64,000 nucleotides of DNA, taken from assembly GCF_964340395.1 (NCBI RefSeq), contig NC_135553.1, forward strand, positions 23,468,949 to 23,532,948, read 5' to 3'. Made by a program: the position numbers and the translations under genes. The notes under the pieces are model-generated. The model was not told where the DNA came from. It worked only from the letters and a program-made list of their open reading frames with translations, and ran no database searches. Shown here piece after piece: positions 50,701 through 61,331 of this stretch. Each line of letters starts with the position of its first letter. Position 1 is the first letter of the stretch. Source of the DNA: Glandiceps talaboti. Taxonomy: Eukaryota > Hemichordata > Enteropneusta > Spengelidae.

Positions 50701-53700
50701 CACCAATCTGATTAAAATTCCCACGAAGGCGGCGATCACTCCGAAGAAAACAAACGTTACAACACGATGAATAGAGGTAAATAAGGACATCTAGCCGCTT
50801 TCACCACATCGGATTTTAATTAGATTGGGTTCTCACCAGCCCTTTATAGAGTAGTGGGTTCCATCCTATAATTTACAGAATTCTCACCAGACCTTTATAG
50901 AGTAGTGGGTTCCATCCTATAATTTCTTCAAAGCAATCAAAAATGGGTTAACATTACAAAATCTAATAATATATGTTTTACGAAATTTAATGCAAATATC
51001 CTACAACATCTATTTATAAAGCACCTCAGAAATGAACTCTTTTAAACTTTCACTGTTACTTTGTTCAAAAAAACCCAAACTATTCTCAGTTAAAATCAAT
51101 AAAATGCAAATTTTTTAAATAGATGTCAAAAAATGTAGCAAAGTTGAGTCATTTTGGAATCCAATATGGCTGATGAATATTATGGTAACTGTAAGAAAAT
51201 AAAACATTAGCAATTTCCTTGAAAACAAGATAGTGAAAGCCAAATATCTTTTTATTATTTCTAAAGAATCAGGAACAATCTTTCATATGGCAATCCTGGA
51301 GATAACTGAAGAACTTTGATTTGCATAGAAATTTGTCCCGAGGCGCATTCTGTATTTTTGTCAAGTAATTTTACTATGTATGAAGCATACATTGTAGTTT
51401 ATAATATATTTGTTGCATACCATCATGTTATTGCTGTGTTGTGCAATCTATGGAATTTGGAAATGACTTTAACTTCTTTCTTTCTTTTCGTTCAACAGCG
51501 AGAAATGCGGTCATTGTAATTATTGCAGCATGTATAGCATATGGAATTTACAGCCATGGTTATGAAGATGCCTTTAGATTAGTAGGACATGTCCCAGCAG
51601 GACTTCCACAATTTATTTCACCTCTACCTCCCTTTGAACGACTTGAGGCAGAGGTAGTAGTGGAGGAAAGTAATCACACACTATTCAACCAGACAGAGAC
51701 TGATGCAACATTGAGCCCCATTGATTACTTGTCCAACTTAACAGCCAATGGGAATGTGACCATAGCACCGGGAGTTGAAGAACCAGCTGGCAAATCTTAT
51801 ATCAGCCTTGGAAAAGTTTTATCAGTAAGAACATTTCTTTAACTTGGAGGTCTTTACATTGAAAGGACTCAACTCATTATAGATTCCATAACATATTTCC
51901 TTTTCATGTTTTCGCTCAATAGATTGTTCTTAAAGTGACTCAAGCTGAGGTTAGAAGCTGTGAAAATACATAAACACTAGTGTAATCAACTAGTGTAATG
52001 TTAATGTCGATGTATGCCTTCATTGTCAAGAAAAATTATCTTCTGTTGTTAGCAAATTTGAATGCATTGTAATGGTGTTCCGATTTTCATCATATGTAAA
52101 TTGTCTTATGAATGCATTTGATAAGGTTGGGCGATTATTTCAGCAACTTCAAGTTTCTGTGAACAGGGGACTTGTATACTTCTCTTGATATTGTTACATT
52201 TGAAAACTTATAATATTACATTTCTTAGTTATTTAGAAATAAACAGTTTTTGTTTTATTTTCAATTTACAGGATATAAATGTGGGTTTAGGAATCATACC
52301 AATCATTGGGTTTTTAGAAAATTGTGCCATTGCAAAAGCATTTGGTAAGTATGTCTAATTTCAATGTCAACATATCCTCCACTTAGAGCAAGCCTTCCAT
52401 ACAGCTATGGCCACGGTTCATTGCAATGTAAGAAGTCTAATTTCACAGCGCCAATATATCCTCCACTTGGAACAAGCTTTCCATACAGCTATGACCACTG
52501 TACATTACAATGTTAAAAGTGATGTATGGTAGACTGAGAATTTCAGATTTGATAAATACACATGTAGAATAGAAAGAATACAGGCCGTAAAGTAAAACTA
52601 AGACCCACATATTGATGGAAACGTTGTATGGACATTGACCCAAATAAAAGGCAGATTTGGTTGACTTTATTTGGAAGTTTTCAGGATATATTCTGAGCTT
52701 TTTAGAGGTTGTTTATATCAATTTGATAATGTCTTTACTTTAAGTTTAACACTTGCATTGTGTGAACAGTATCAAACTTACTAAGTAATACCTAGTAATT
52801 CTTTGTATGATGGTCCTTTTCTTCTTCTTTTTACAGCAAGGAAAGGTAATTACAGGGTTTATCCAAACCAGGAACTATTGGCATTAGGTATGTACCTGTC
52901 AAATAATATTATTTTAGATTTAGCTTTGAAACATACCAATCATATCCCAGAGTAGTAATTTCCTTCAAAATTTCATTGGTGACAGAAGTTTGTGTTTTAA
53001 TGCCCATAAACAACCACTCAATCAATCAATCATTCAATCTATCAATCAATCAATCAATCAATCAATCAAATTTAGACTACAATGTACATGTAATTATCAA
53101 TTTGTCGTATGTTCTTATACACAGGGTCTGCCAATGTAATGAGTTCCTTTGTGTCAGCCTATCCAGTGACTGGTAGCTTCTCAAGGTAAATTAAGTCATT
53201 TCAATATACATATTAAATTATACCATAGAGGAGATGTGAACCATTGTCATAATAAGTTAGTCTTTAGAAAACATATGTGTGTATAGTGCTCAAAAGCTTA
53301 GCTCATTTGAATAATTCATCTTGAAGAATATGGTGATTATCGTCAATCTGACAATCCTTCTTAGAAGTTACTAGCCATCTAGAGTTGCTATCTGTTGAAG
53401 GCCAATTTTGATAGCTGTGCAAATGCTTATGGAAGCCTTCCTGTTTGGTAAGGGTGAGGGCGGTATTCAAATATCATCATGAGACATTCATAATCAAAAT
53501 GAAAACTCCTATGGTAGATGATTCATGACTTAGTCCACCATACCACCACATTTAGGCCTATGTGTGTGCTAGTTTAACTTTATTAAAAGTTTGGTGCAAA
53601 TTATGGAAAATGAAAAAAACATTATTTAGATGATTAGACATAGAATTATTGAAGTAGATATTATCATAATATTTTCCTGTTTCTTTTTCAACCAACAGAA

Positions 53701-56700
53701 CTGCTGTGAATGCTCAGAGTGGCGTAAAGACACCTCTTGGTGGTTTATTTACAGCAGCCTTGGTGTTACTATCCCTGGCCTTCCTAACACCACTGTTCTA
53801 CTTCATTCCAAAAGCTGCACTAGCCTCCGTTATTGTATGTGCTGTGATTGCTATGTTTGATCATTCAACAATTAAAAAGTTATGGGTCGTCAAAAGTAAG
53901 TTTAACACTACTGCAAGTTTTATTTGACTATATATACATGTATGTAGCTCACTAGTATAGCAGATGTTGGACTGTTTGAGTTTGAACATAGGGTGGTGGT
54001 GTTGGGTTGGGTTGGGTTGGGTGGGGCAGATTGGAGTAGAGTGGAGTTTGATCTTTATGAAGTGTCCAACTGTATGATGTTTTACAGTTTCACCATTCAA
54101 TGTTCTAAGATCTTGTGGGAAATGTAACTGCTATTCAATTTTAATAGCATTCAGATATGAAAATTAGTTGTACACTTGTCAGTATACCGTGGTCAAAATT
54201 TATGAACACCTTGTTTTTGTTCATCACTGCATAGTAAGGGATAGGGGAATATGCCAAATGTTGGTAAATTGATATACATCACTGGCATCTCAATTTGACT
54301 GAGATAGTATATACTGCTTGTCATTTTATACCAGTAGTATTGTTATTGTGCAACATACAATGTACTCTCATACAATTGGTGAATTGTTATAGCGCCCTCA
54401 CAGTTCAACAAAGCCATTTTAATGATGGCAAAATCATCTGCAATACTAGCTGTCACAGGGACACTGTGGTGAAGGAGTCTGGACTGTCTATGACTCTTTA
54501 ATCCATTAGACTTCTGGAATGTTCTTTATTTCCCAGAAATGTGCTCAACTTTTAGGAAAAGTAAACAAAGATATAACTTTTCTACCCTTGTTCTGGCAAA
54601 CTGTGTTGTAATTTACCTAGGCTGGTGATTCAATGAATAGTTCTCAAAGCAGACAGTAGATTTCCTTGTGTGTAGTGAAGAATAAGAGGCTTTGAGACAT
54701 AGATAACACAGGATCTTACCATATCTTTATCTACAGAATTGGATTTATTGACATGGGTTGGAACCTTCTTAGGTTGTCTATGGCAGGGTGTAGAGATTGG
54801 TATTATAATTGGTATTGCTATAGATTTATGTGTATTGTTGTACACTCAAGCCAAACCAGAAATAGAGGTGAGTATCTTTCTTCTCTTTAAATAACTTAAT
54901 GTTACTTTTACAAGTCTTTGATCTCATCAAAAGTAGACAGCCGAACTGTCTGTCATGATGCAACATGTACATGTTCTGAATCTTGTTGTTATCATCACAT
55001 GTTCATTGAAATATCAGTGATCCACCTTCAAAACACAAATATGTGTTAATAGGAAAAAGTTTGAATTACAGAAATGAGCTGTATACATTTTAGTCTGTAA
55101 GGTACGCCCTGACAGGGCACCCTCACACATCGGTCAACCCCTCCCGGTGAGGCGAGGGCAGAATGACACGACATATCTTACAGTCTATATACATTTGTGT
55201 TGTGGAGATTTTGTGTCTTTATATACTGCTGCTATTTAAAGCATTTTGTTAGTATTAGTAAATGAAGCCTGCCCTCAGAAATTAGAATGCACATTCCTTA
55301 CATGTATGTGAATTGAAGTGTATGGGTGCTGACATTTACTGTCAACTGGGAAATTATTGAAATGTTGAGTTCTGAAATTTTTTTCGTCACATCCAACAAA
55401 CTCTGCATATTTGCTTCATTGATAAGAGTGCATAAATGAACATGATGATAAAGATATTAAATAAACAACTACGGGCAAAAAAATCTAAACAACTTGAAGT
55501 TGGTTTATCTTCTCTTGCCGTACAGCTAAGATAAATGTTTTGTACATTAATTGAGTGAAATTATTCAGTTGACCATGTACTACAAATAAACCATAGCATA
55601 GTCTGTAATAATAAGTTCTTGTATCACAATGGAAGGGTTCTTATTATTTACAAACAACATTTTGCCTTTTCAGGTCGACAGGCTTTGTCAAACTATCTGT
55701 TTGCTGGCTTTACTGCTAGACTTCATAGTGGTGGTGATGTGATTGACAGTATAGCCAGCAGACAGACGTTTTGATGAAGCCTCACCTGAAACAGATGAAA
55801 CGTCACTTGTAAGTTATTAGAACCCATGGTCGTGATACAAGAAGTAAATGGCATTTTACCAACCTGATGAATACTGGTATATTTAAGTAAAACATGACAT
55901 ATTTTATGTTGTTGATTAAAACAGATAGTAAAGAAGGAAGTAACTGTATTTCAAATAGACTATGGTGTTCACTACCCGGCAGTGGAACATATCTCTGATA
56001 CTATTAAGGAGGATTGTTTATCTGGAGACAACTTGAAATCATGTGTTGCTGACTGTACACGTCTCACTTTCATTGACTATACATCAATACAGGTAAGTCT
56101 TGTCACTCCTGTCACTTCAATGTCGACTTGAATATAATGGAACTTAGCAGAAAATTCAGCTCGTTACTGCAGGTCACTAGATTCTCAGCTGTTATGGATG
56201 TGCTTTTATCTTAACGTACGTACGCTATACTTGCAGCAACCATGGAGTTGTTTTGTTTGAAATTCTGCATAAGCCAAATTAGAACCCATAGTTTTGGGTC
56301 TGGCAAAAAAGTTAACATTGGAAATTAGTGTAACTTAGGGTACATTATAATTTATGGACAATTTATGGACTTCTGTACTGAAAAAGTAGTGTCAACAAAA
56401 TTGCATGAAATTACAGCAAAAGAATCATTTTACGTGTCTGGCAAAGTTTGTCTTAAAAAACAGCAATTAATGTAAATTAATTAACATATATTATCCCAGC
56501 TACTTCATAGTAAATTCTTTGTAATTTAAATGGAAATCTTTCCAAATAACAAAAATTCACCGTCAAATGAAAAGTTTCATGCATGTTTGTAAACCAGTGT
56601 ATTTAAATTAAACCTGTGTTCCAAACACAAACTTGAAAGTCATTACCTGAAATTTTTCATTGTACACTTCAGTCTTTGTCAACAGATCAAACCACTGTTT

Positions 56701-58073
56701 GAGATACATGTATGTAATGGCCACCCGAAATTGACAAAGTGAAGCGATCTCAGGAATATTCCAGCATATCATGAATATTTTAAGACACTGGTCAAGGTGA
56801 TGCCCAGTTTGCCATTTTCCACAAAGTGCTCGATTGAGCACTTTCACGGTCAGTTTCACACTCAGTTTGTCATTTATCTACAAAGTGCTTGTTTGAGCAC
56901 TTTTATGCTCACTTTGTCAATTTTGGGACCCTTACATACCTGACTGTTCATAACACATGACAGTACAGTGATGTGAACCTATCATAAGGGGTCATATTAT
57001 GGGAGCCTGGAAGTGTGTAGCGCCCTCTGTCTGTGTTTAATAACAAACATTTATCATCCATTCATATTTTCACCTACAGGCGATGAAGGAAATGTGTGCA
57101 GAATTCAAACGTAACAATGTGAAAATTGTGATGGCAGGACTTAGGCCGAACATACTGGATATCATATTAAGGGCCAAAATACCACACTTTGAAAACCATG
57201 ATACTGTTGACGATGCAATAAAATCTATTTTAGGTAAGGAGAACTTTGCATTGAGGGAAGGTAATCAATCAATCTTTATTACACTACACACACACTACTA
57301 GAGAGTGTGGTATGGTACAAATTTTGAAAAACAAAATGAAATACAAAAGATGAAGGGGTGTGTACTTCTATATAGACTGTGAAGTACACTCATTTTGTGT
57401 GCATTTGTAATTTCTGAGACATGGATCGGATAAGGGGAGTGAGAATGGAGGAATATAGGGAAAAATAGACAGGTAAGAAGAGAAGGGGAGGGAGGCAGAC
57501 TAAGATATGCTGAGACAGGTAGACAGACAGACAGACAGACATAGACAGATAGGCAGATACAAATGTAGGTAGGCAAACAAACAGGCAGGCAGGCAAACAA
57601 ACAAACAAACAGAAAGACAGATGCAGACATATAGACAGACAGGTAGGCAAACAACAGACACAGACAGACAGATAATGTTTATTTGTGAATCAGTTCAGAA
57701 CAATTTGTGACATGCTGGAGGAGCATTATGATAGTATTGAAATACCTTTCTTTCACATCGATCCATTCACTGTAAAATTTACCACAGTAAAATTTGTCAA
57801 AATTTAATATAAATTTTTTTAATTATTCCTGACAGACATCGTGTCCCATACTCAACATTCTCTCTTACCATTATACAGGTATACTAGATAACCAAACTGG
57901 AAATGTGTTAACTGTTTGTTTTTTCAGACACAGCAGACCAGCCAGAAGCTGATGAATCCCATATCTTGCTGGCACCTATTGATGAAAAACAGAACCATGT
58001 AATGACTGTATCTGATGGAAAGTTAGAAAATCATACCGATGGCAAGATTAAAGAAGGTGGTGATGCTGTCTAG
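41419..58073 (+). CDS. SLC26A11: SLC26A11-type sulfate/anion transporter, 14 coding exons, 687 aa
   Basis: The CDS is 41554-41784, 42929-43145, 43746-43914, 49947-50001, 50285-50369, 51499-51824, 52272-52344, 52837-52887, 53125-53185, 53699-53895, 54737-54867, 55925-56092, 57080-57233 and 57928-58073, totalling 2064 nt; 41419-41553 is 5' untranslated. It is a multi-pass SLC26 (SulP) membrane protein. SLC26A11 in mammals moves sulfate, chloride and related anions. Signatures are GLTVGLTVIPQGLAYATIA, YGLYSAFMGCIVY, DITLGPTAVMSLMV, FTSAAAVIIGVGQL, SAYPVTGSFSRTAVNAQSGV and a C-terminal STAS domain from residue ~533 (ADCTRLTFIDYTS). Human SLC26A11 has 606 residues; the extra length is mainly the exon 6 loop with four N-glycosylation sequons and a longer C-terminus. 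Its neighbour upstream and divergent is SGSH, as in human. Confidence 0.96.
42691..42800. mobile_element. Small MITE with TAGTCTAGTTCCTGACG ends
   Basis: TAGTCTAGTTCCTGACGGCC at the left is mirrored by GTCGTCAGGAACTAGACT at the right, with a further AGGAACTAGACTA inside at 42733-42745. It lies in SLC26A11 intron 1. Confidence 0.65.
42929..43145 (+). CDS. SLC26A11: SLC26A11 exon 2 (YGLYSAFMG segment)
   Basis: 217 nt. It encodes YGLYSAFMGCIVY, DITLGPTAVMS and a membrane segment ending MGILHLG. Confidence 0.95.
43746..43914 (+). CDS. SLC26A11: SLC26A11 exon 3 (FTSAAAVIIG segment)
   Basis: 169 nt, phase 1 to 2. It encodes FLVNFISFPVINAFTSAAAV and VYHVCTGLPQT. A ~6-kb intron follows. Confidence 0.94.
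43962..43978. repeat. Poly-G tract just after SLC26A11 exon 3
   Basis: A near-continuous G run about 45 nt beyond the exon 3 donor. Confidence 0.9.
45599..45636. repeat. Tiny hairpin with CATAGACCCTAC stem (copy 3 of 3)
   Basis: ATCATAGACCCTACAC and GTGTAGGGTCTATGAT form a perfect 16-bp stem with a 2-nt loop. TTAA flanks both sides, partly overlapping the stem. Confidence 0.85.
46006..46187. mobile_element. CAGTGTTTTTGC MITE, copy 4
   Basis: CAGTGTTTTTGCTAAGGTAT at the left and CCACCCTAAATAAGAACACTG in part at the right. The interior resembles copies 1-3. It lies in SLC26A11 intron 3. Confidence 0.68.
46580..46636. repeat. (GT)n microsatellite with poly-G end
   Basis: GTGTGT runs followed by about 13 G. 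Confidence 0.95.
48116..48597. repeat. 51-bp satellite array, main block
   Basis: About nine head-to-tail copies of a 51-bp unit containing GTTCCATCCTATAATTTACA and CACCAGCCCTTTATAGAGTA. It lies in SLC26A11 intron 3. Confidence 0.96.
48598..48795. repeat. Sequence trailing the satellite, duplicated at 50924-51190
   Basis: Begins TTCAAAGCAATCAAAAATGG and continues AACATTACAAAATATAATAA. The same sequence follows the second satellite block with few changes. Confidence 0.85.
49947..50001 (+). CDS. SLC26A11: SLC26A11 exon 4
   Basis: 55 nt with acceptor attatag and donor gtaagt. It encodes WQDFVMGATCFILLMSMK, a membrane segment, and its phases fit exons 3 and 5. Confidence 0.9.
50285..50369 (+). 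CDS. SLC26A11: SLC26A11 exon 5
   Basis: 85 nt encoding a Lys-rich cytosolic loop (KIKDKCNGKKAKTKAQ) that leads into the next membrane segment. Confidence 0.88.
50540..50702. repeat. 51-bp satellite, second block
   Basis: About three units of the array seen at 48116-48597, here in SLC26A11 intron 5. Confidence 0.95.
50703..50828. mobile_element. MITE inserted in the satellite, CCAATCTGATTAAAAT ends
   Basis: CCAATCTGATTAAAATTCC at the left and GGATTTTAATTAGATTGG at the right are inverted. The flanking GGTTCTCAC of the satellite appears on both sides, either as a target duplication or from the array period. Confidence 0.75.
50829..50923. repeat. 51-bp satellite, third block
   Basis: About two units resuming after the inserted element. 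Confidence 0.93.
50924..51190. repeat. Satellite-trailing sequence, second copy
   Basis: Matches 48598-48795, then continues into a TTACTTTGTTCAAAAAAACC block and AATCCAATATGGCTGATGAA shared with 37123-37290. Confidence 0.8.
51499..51824 (+). CDS. SLC26A11: SLC26A11 exon 6 with sequon-rich loop
   Basis: 326 nt. ARNAVIVIIAACIAYGIYSH is a membrane segment. It is followed by a loop with N-glycosylation sequons NHT, NQT, NLT and NVT, ending GKSYISLGKVLS. Confidence 0.93.
52272..52344 (+). CDS. SLC26A11: SLC26A11 exon 7
   Basis: 73 nt encoding DINVGLGIIPIIGFLENCAI, matching the human AGLAVVPLMGLLESIAVAKAF region. Confidence 0.92.
52837..52887 (+). CDS. SLC26A11: SLC26A11 exon 8 (microexon-sized, 51 nt)
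   Basis: Encodes RKGNYRVYPNQELLAL, matching NNYRIDANQELLAIG in human. Confidence 0.92.
   Translation, partial: QGKVITGFIQTRNYWH
53018..53069. repeat. (AATC)n microsatellite
   Basis: CAAT-type tetranucleotide run ~55 nt before the SLC26A11 exon 9 acceptor. Confidence 0.93.
53125..53185 (+). CDS. SLC26A11: SLC26A11 exon 9
   Basis: 61 nt encoding SANVMSSFVSAYPVTGSFS, part of the conserved SYPVTGSFGRTAVN block. Confidence 0.93.
53699..53895 (+). CDS. SLC26A11: SLC26A11 exon 10
   Basis: 197 nt encoding TAVNAQSGVKTPLGG, two membrane segments (LVLLSLAFLTPLFYFIPKAA and ASVIVCAVIAMF) and KKLWVVK. Confidence 0.95.
54737..54867 (+). CDS. SLC26A11: SLC26A11 exon 11
   Basis: 131 nt encoding LDLLTWVGTFLGCLWQGVEI and the last membrane segment GIIIGIAIDLCVLLYTQ. 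Confidence 0.94.
55095..55183. mobile_element. ~89-bp MITE with CTGTAAG ends, copy 1
   Basis: CTGTAAGGTACGCCCTGACA at the left and GACATATCTTACAG at the right. It matches the reverse complement of 60711-60807. It lies in SLC26A11 intron 11. Confidence 0.72.
55925..56092 (+). CDS. SLC26A11: SLC26A11 exon 12: start of STAS domain
   Basis: 56 codons. It contains VFQIDYGVHYPAVEHISDTI and the STAS core VADCTRLTFIDYTSIQ. Confidence 0.94.
57080..57233 (+). CDS. SLC26A11: SLC26A11 exon 13: STAS domain
   Basis: 154 nt encoding AMKEMCAEFKRNNVKIVMAG and the helix DTVDDAIKSIL. Confidence 0.94.
57261..57300 (-). mobile_element. Possible 3' tail of a non-LTR element
   Basis: AATCAATCAATCTTTATT on the + strand is AATAAAG followed by a GATT tandem tail on the - strand. 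Confidence 0.3.
57510..57675. repeat. (ACAG)n-rich low-complexity tract
   Basis: Irregular AGAC, AGGC and AAAC tetranucleotides in SLC26A11 intron 13. The overlapping open frames on the other strand are artefacts. Confidence 0.9.
57928..58073 (+). CDS. SLC26A11: SLC26A11 terminal exon
   Basis: 146 nt ending in TAG at 58071-58073. It encodes a hydrophilic acidic tail (DTADQPEADESH to IKEGGDAV). Confidence 0.9.
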
Positions 58074-58272
58074 AAAAGTTCCTTATTTCCCTACATGTAT
58101 GGTATGACCCAATAATTACAAAGGATTTCGATCACTCCATTGAACTGGAAGGGATGAACTCAATGCTGTCAGATTCATAGAATGATAAAGAGTGCTTATG
58201 ACAAAATGCCAGCTGTATTTCCCAAGAAAAGTTTACCTTGTTTTGAAAAACTGTGAACCGTAATCATGACTA

Positions 58273-58278
58273 AATAAA
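58273..58278 (+). promoter_or_regulatory. Candidate poly(A) signal of SLC26A11
   Basis: AATAAA 200 nt after the stop codon. Confidence 0.5.
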
Positions 58279-60710
58279 ACTAGTATGTCTAAGTTCAAAG
58301 ATTTGTGAACATATTTTAAAATGTATAAAAAAAAAAGATCACATGAATTTCGGTGAGAAGATATTTGACTTGTTAAAAGTAAATATTATAGAGAGACCTG
58401 TATCACTGTCAAATTATTTACAAAGTCGATTTGGGTTTATAAAAGTACTCTTCTGAAATCTCTCAATATTTTATGTAGCACGTACCTCAGACAAAATGTA
58501 CACAAACTTTCAAGATTGAGAAAGGTTTAGGACTGGGATTCATTTTTATATTCAAAGCCAAAATTTAAAAAATATTGCAGACCCAGGGATCGTCGTTGTC
58601 ATTTCTGTCATCATCATTTATGTCATGGCAACCATCAACAGGATTTTATGAATTGTAAGTTTCTCTAATGAAACAAATTATGTTAGCAAATGTTCAAGGA
58701 AAGTGTCCGAGATCTTTCTAAATACTTAACTTCACTGATAAGGCAAAATGTAGAGTTAAAAAGAACACACTCTGAGTTTATATATGTTATTTGAAGAGGG
58801 GTTAATATTTGCAACATGATAGGTACCTGTAGCATTCTACTTACGGTCGAAGCTTATCACTTGCTATTGACAAAACTCAAACCTGGTATTTCAGCATAAT
58901 ATACACATTCAAAGCTGTCAAGGAAATCACATTATGCCAAAAACTGTGCTAATAACCCCAAGAGACATTTTCTAATGTATTTAGGTATGCTTCAATAGCA
59001 CTATTATACTAGAATAGTTAAATGCAGGTTTTATGAAAGTACATTTGCCCGAGTAAAACACAAAAATTCGGCTTATAAAACTTGAATAACATTAAAGGCA
59101 ATAAGGTCATTTTGCCAGCAGTCCAGACATTTCTATCATACAGTGAACAGTACCATGTCTATATCTGTTCTTTCCAGCACTATATTTTAAATACTAATTT
59201 ATGATGGCTCTAAATATTAGGACAGTACATGTGTCATTTAGGAATTCTGGACATGACTTCTTTTGTCACAACTGCTGTGTGGCAATTTAATCATGATTAC
59301 AATTTAAAATATATCACATTTAATTTTTAATTTTTTTTCAGTAGTGTATTTCTTTGCAACCATGACTTCTCATAAAACTTTTAAAGGAATTCAGTATTTT
59401 TTAATTAATATTCAATATCCAAAACCACCTTTGAGTATTTCTTTCATTGTTTTCCTTTTTATCTTTTATTAATTTGCAAATATATTCTTGAGTTTTATTT
59501 ATCTTTTTAAAATTTAGTATTTTGGTACATGCGGCTAATTTAGTTTTTTTTCGCGAATATGTTTCATTTCTTTGTTTTTCTCAAGTCAAGGAATCCATTC
59601 CAATTCACTGTGGCTGTCTCTCGCCTATAAGGAAAATATCTCTGGTGGATTTCGCTTGTATAGTGTACTTTGTTTCACGATTTTCAACTGTTATAGTTTC
59701 CTAATCATTTGCATAATTTTACATAATAAGTAAAAAATATGCAAATGAGGAAGGTACACTATTATTGAATGTGGTAAATATTTATTGCAAGTGACTTACG
59801 CCACACTGAAGATAAGCCTATATGATAAATCTCCTATGTTACTGAAAAAGTGTACTAATGAATGATTTATTTCCCTTATGATTTATTATCCTAGTATTTT
59901 TTGCACAGAGTCGCTTGCACATAGTCACAAAGTCTTTCAAAAACAATATCCCAGGGAAAGCTCTAATATGTTGATGAAATAATCAAAAGAATCTGTTTAG
60001 ACCTGATTTCAAAAAACTTTGTAGTGTTGACGTTAAGTTTGCAGTGAGAATCATATCTAATGAATATTCAACAATTTGCCATATCCTAAAGAAAGGTCTT
60101 TAACTTTCTTTAGTTAGCAGCCTCTCCAAAAGAAAGTAAAGATCAACATGTTATCAGTTTGTCATTATACACAGTAATTTGGGTACGTTTATGTAATATT
60201 TTTACAACTGGTGTGAGCAATGAAATTGATGTATATTTCCTTGTCAGAAACTACTGGAGAAATGCAAAGTCATTCTTTTGATGTGTTTTACTTTGTCTTT
60301 ACAATGAAATGATCATATATTTACCATATGGTGAAGCAATACATTTTAAGGTGCTGATTTGATGATGTAAATTTAGAGTGGCGACACTTTTGTCTGGCCA
60401 TGTGCCAAACTTCGTTTTACCATTTGGGAAAGAAATTAGTTCTTTTTGGCATGTGCCAAGTGCCATAGTAATTAGCATATATTATCATATCCAGGCTGTA
60501 TATGTGAAGCTGCAATGTAGTGATTCTAGTATGACTAAAGTACATGTACTTGAAATTGGTGAAAGGTAACTGAAGTCTTGTCACTTGTATATATATACTC
60601 TTATTTATATGTAGACAAAGTTAGCAGTTTAAACATTTCAGAGACTGATTACTTTCCTTGTTCTCATTTTGTATAACTTTTTCTATTCCATTCTCTCTCA
60701 TGAGTCAGAG

Positions 60711-60807
60711 TGTAAGATATGTTTTGTCATGCCGCCCTCACTAGACTGCTATATCTGAAGGGGGTTGACCGATGTATGAGGGCGCTCTGTCATGGTGTAC
60801 CTTACAG
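60711..60807. mobile_element. ~97-bp MITE with TGTAAG ends, copy 2
   Basis: TGTAAGATATGTTTTGTCAT at the left and GTACCTTACAG at the right. It shares the GGTTGACCGATGT core with copy 1 at 55095-55183 in inverted orientation. Confidence 0.72.
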
Positions 60808-61195
60808 GCTATAAATCTGCTTTCTGGAAAAAAAGTACACTTTTAGTGGATATGTTATTTACAATCATGAAAGCCAACTGTGTATATATACACACTCGTA
60901 CAGGTGGTTGGTGTCAAATTGAAATAGAATCTGATTTTTACAGACAAGAATATTTTCTGCGCATAGAGGCAATGAAGAGGACTCGGTAAAAAATATACTG
61001 AAAGTAAACAAAGTTATGCTCTACATTTAAAGTGAAGGAGGCAATGAAATGAAATGGAATAAATGCTATTTTACCGTTCTTGATTTTCTGTAAAACTTCT
61101 TTAGCTAGCTTTGCTTTCAAATTAGGAAAACCGGTCATGTTAAAATATCAATTCTTACTTCATTCTGTCTCCAACTTGACTTTAATGAATTTTAC

Positions 61196-61331
61196 TAAAA
61201 TTCTTGGTGTAAACCAAAAATTCTTGTCATAAAACAAAAAATCCTAACCACACATACTTTCAGAGTTGGTAAAAATACTCAGTTTAAACCAGAAATTCTT
61301 GTCGTAAAACAAAAATTCTAACCATACGTAC
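61196..61331. repeat. Imperfect ~85-bp tandem duplication
   Basis: Two units share AAATTCTTGTC(A/G)TAAAAC and TCCTAACCA/TCTAACCA blocks. Confidence 0.7.

Noticed and set aside
55675-55810. Possible extra SLC26A11 exon between exons 11 and 12 (tttcag acceptor, gtaagt donor)
   Set aside because: The frame entered from exon 11 hits TGA after 22 codons, and human SLC26A11 has no matching segment. Exons 11 and 12 join in phase without it.
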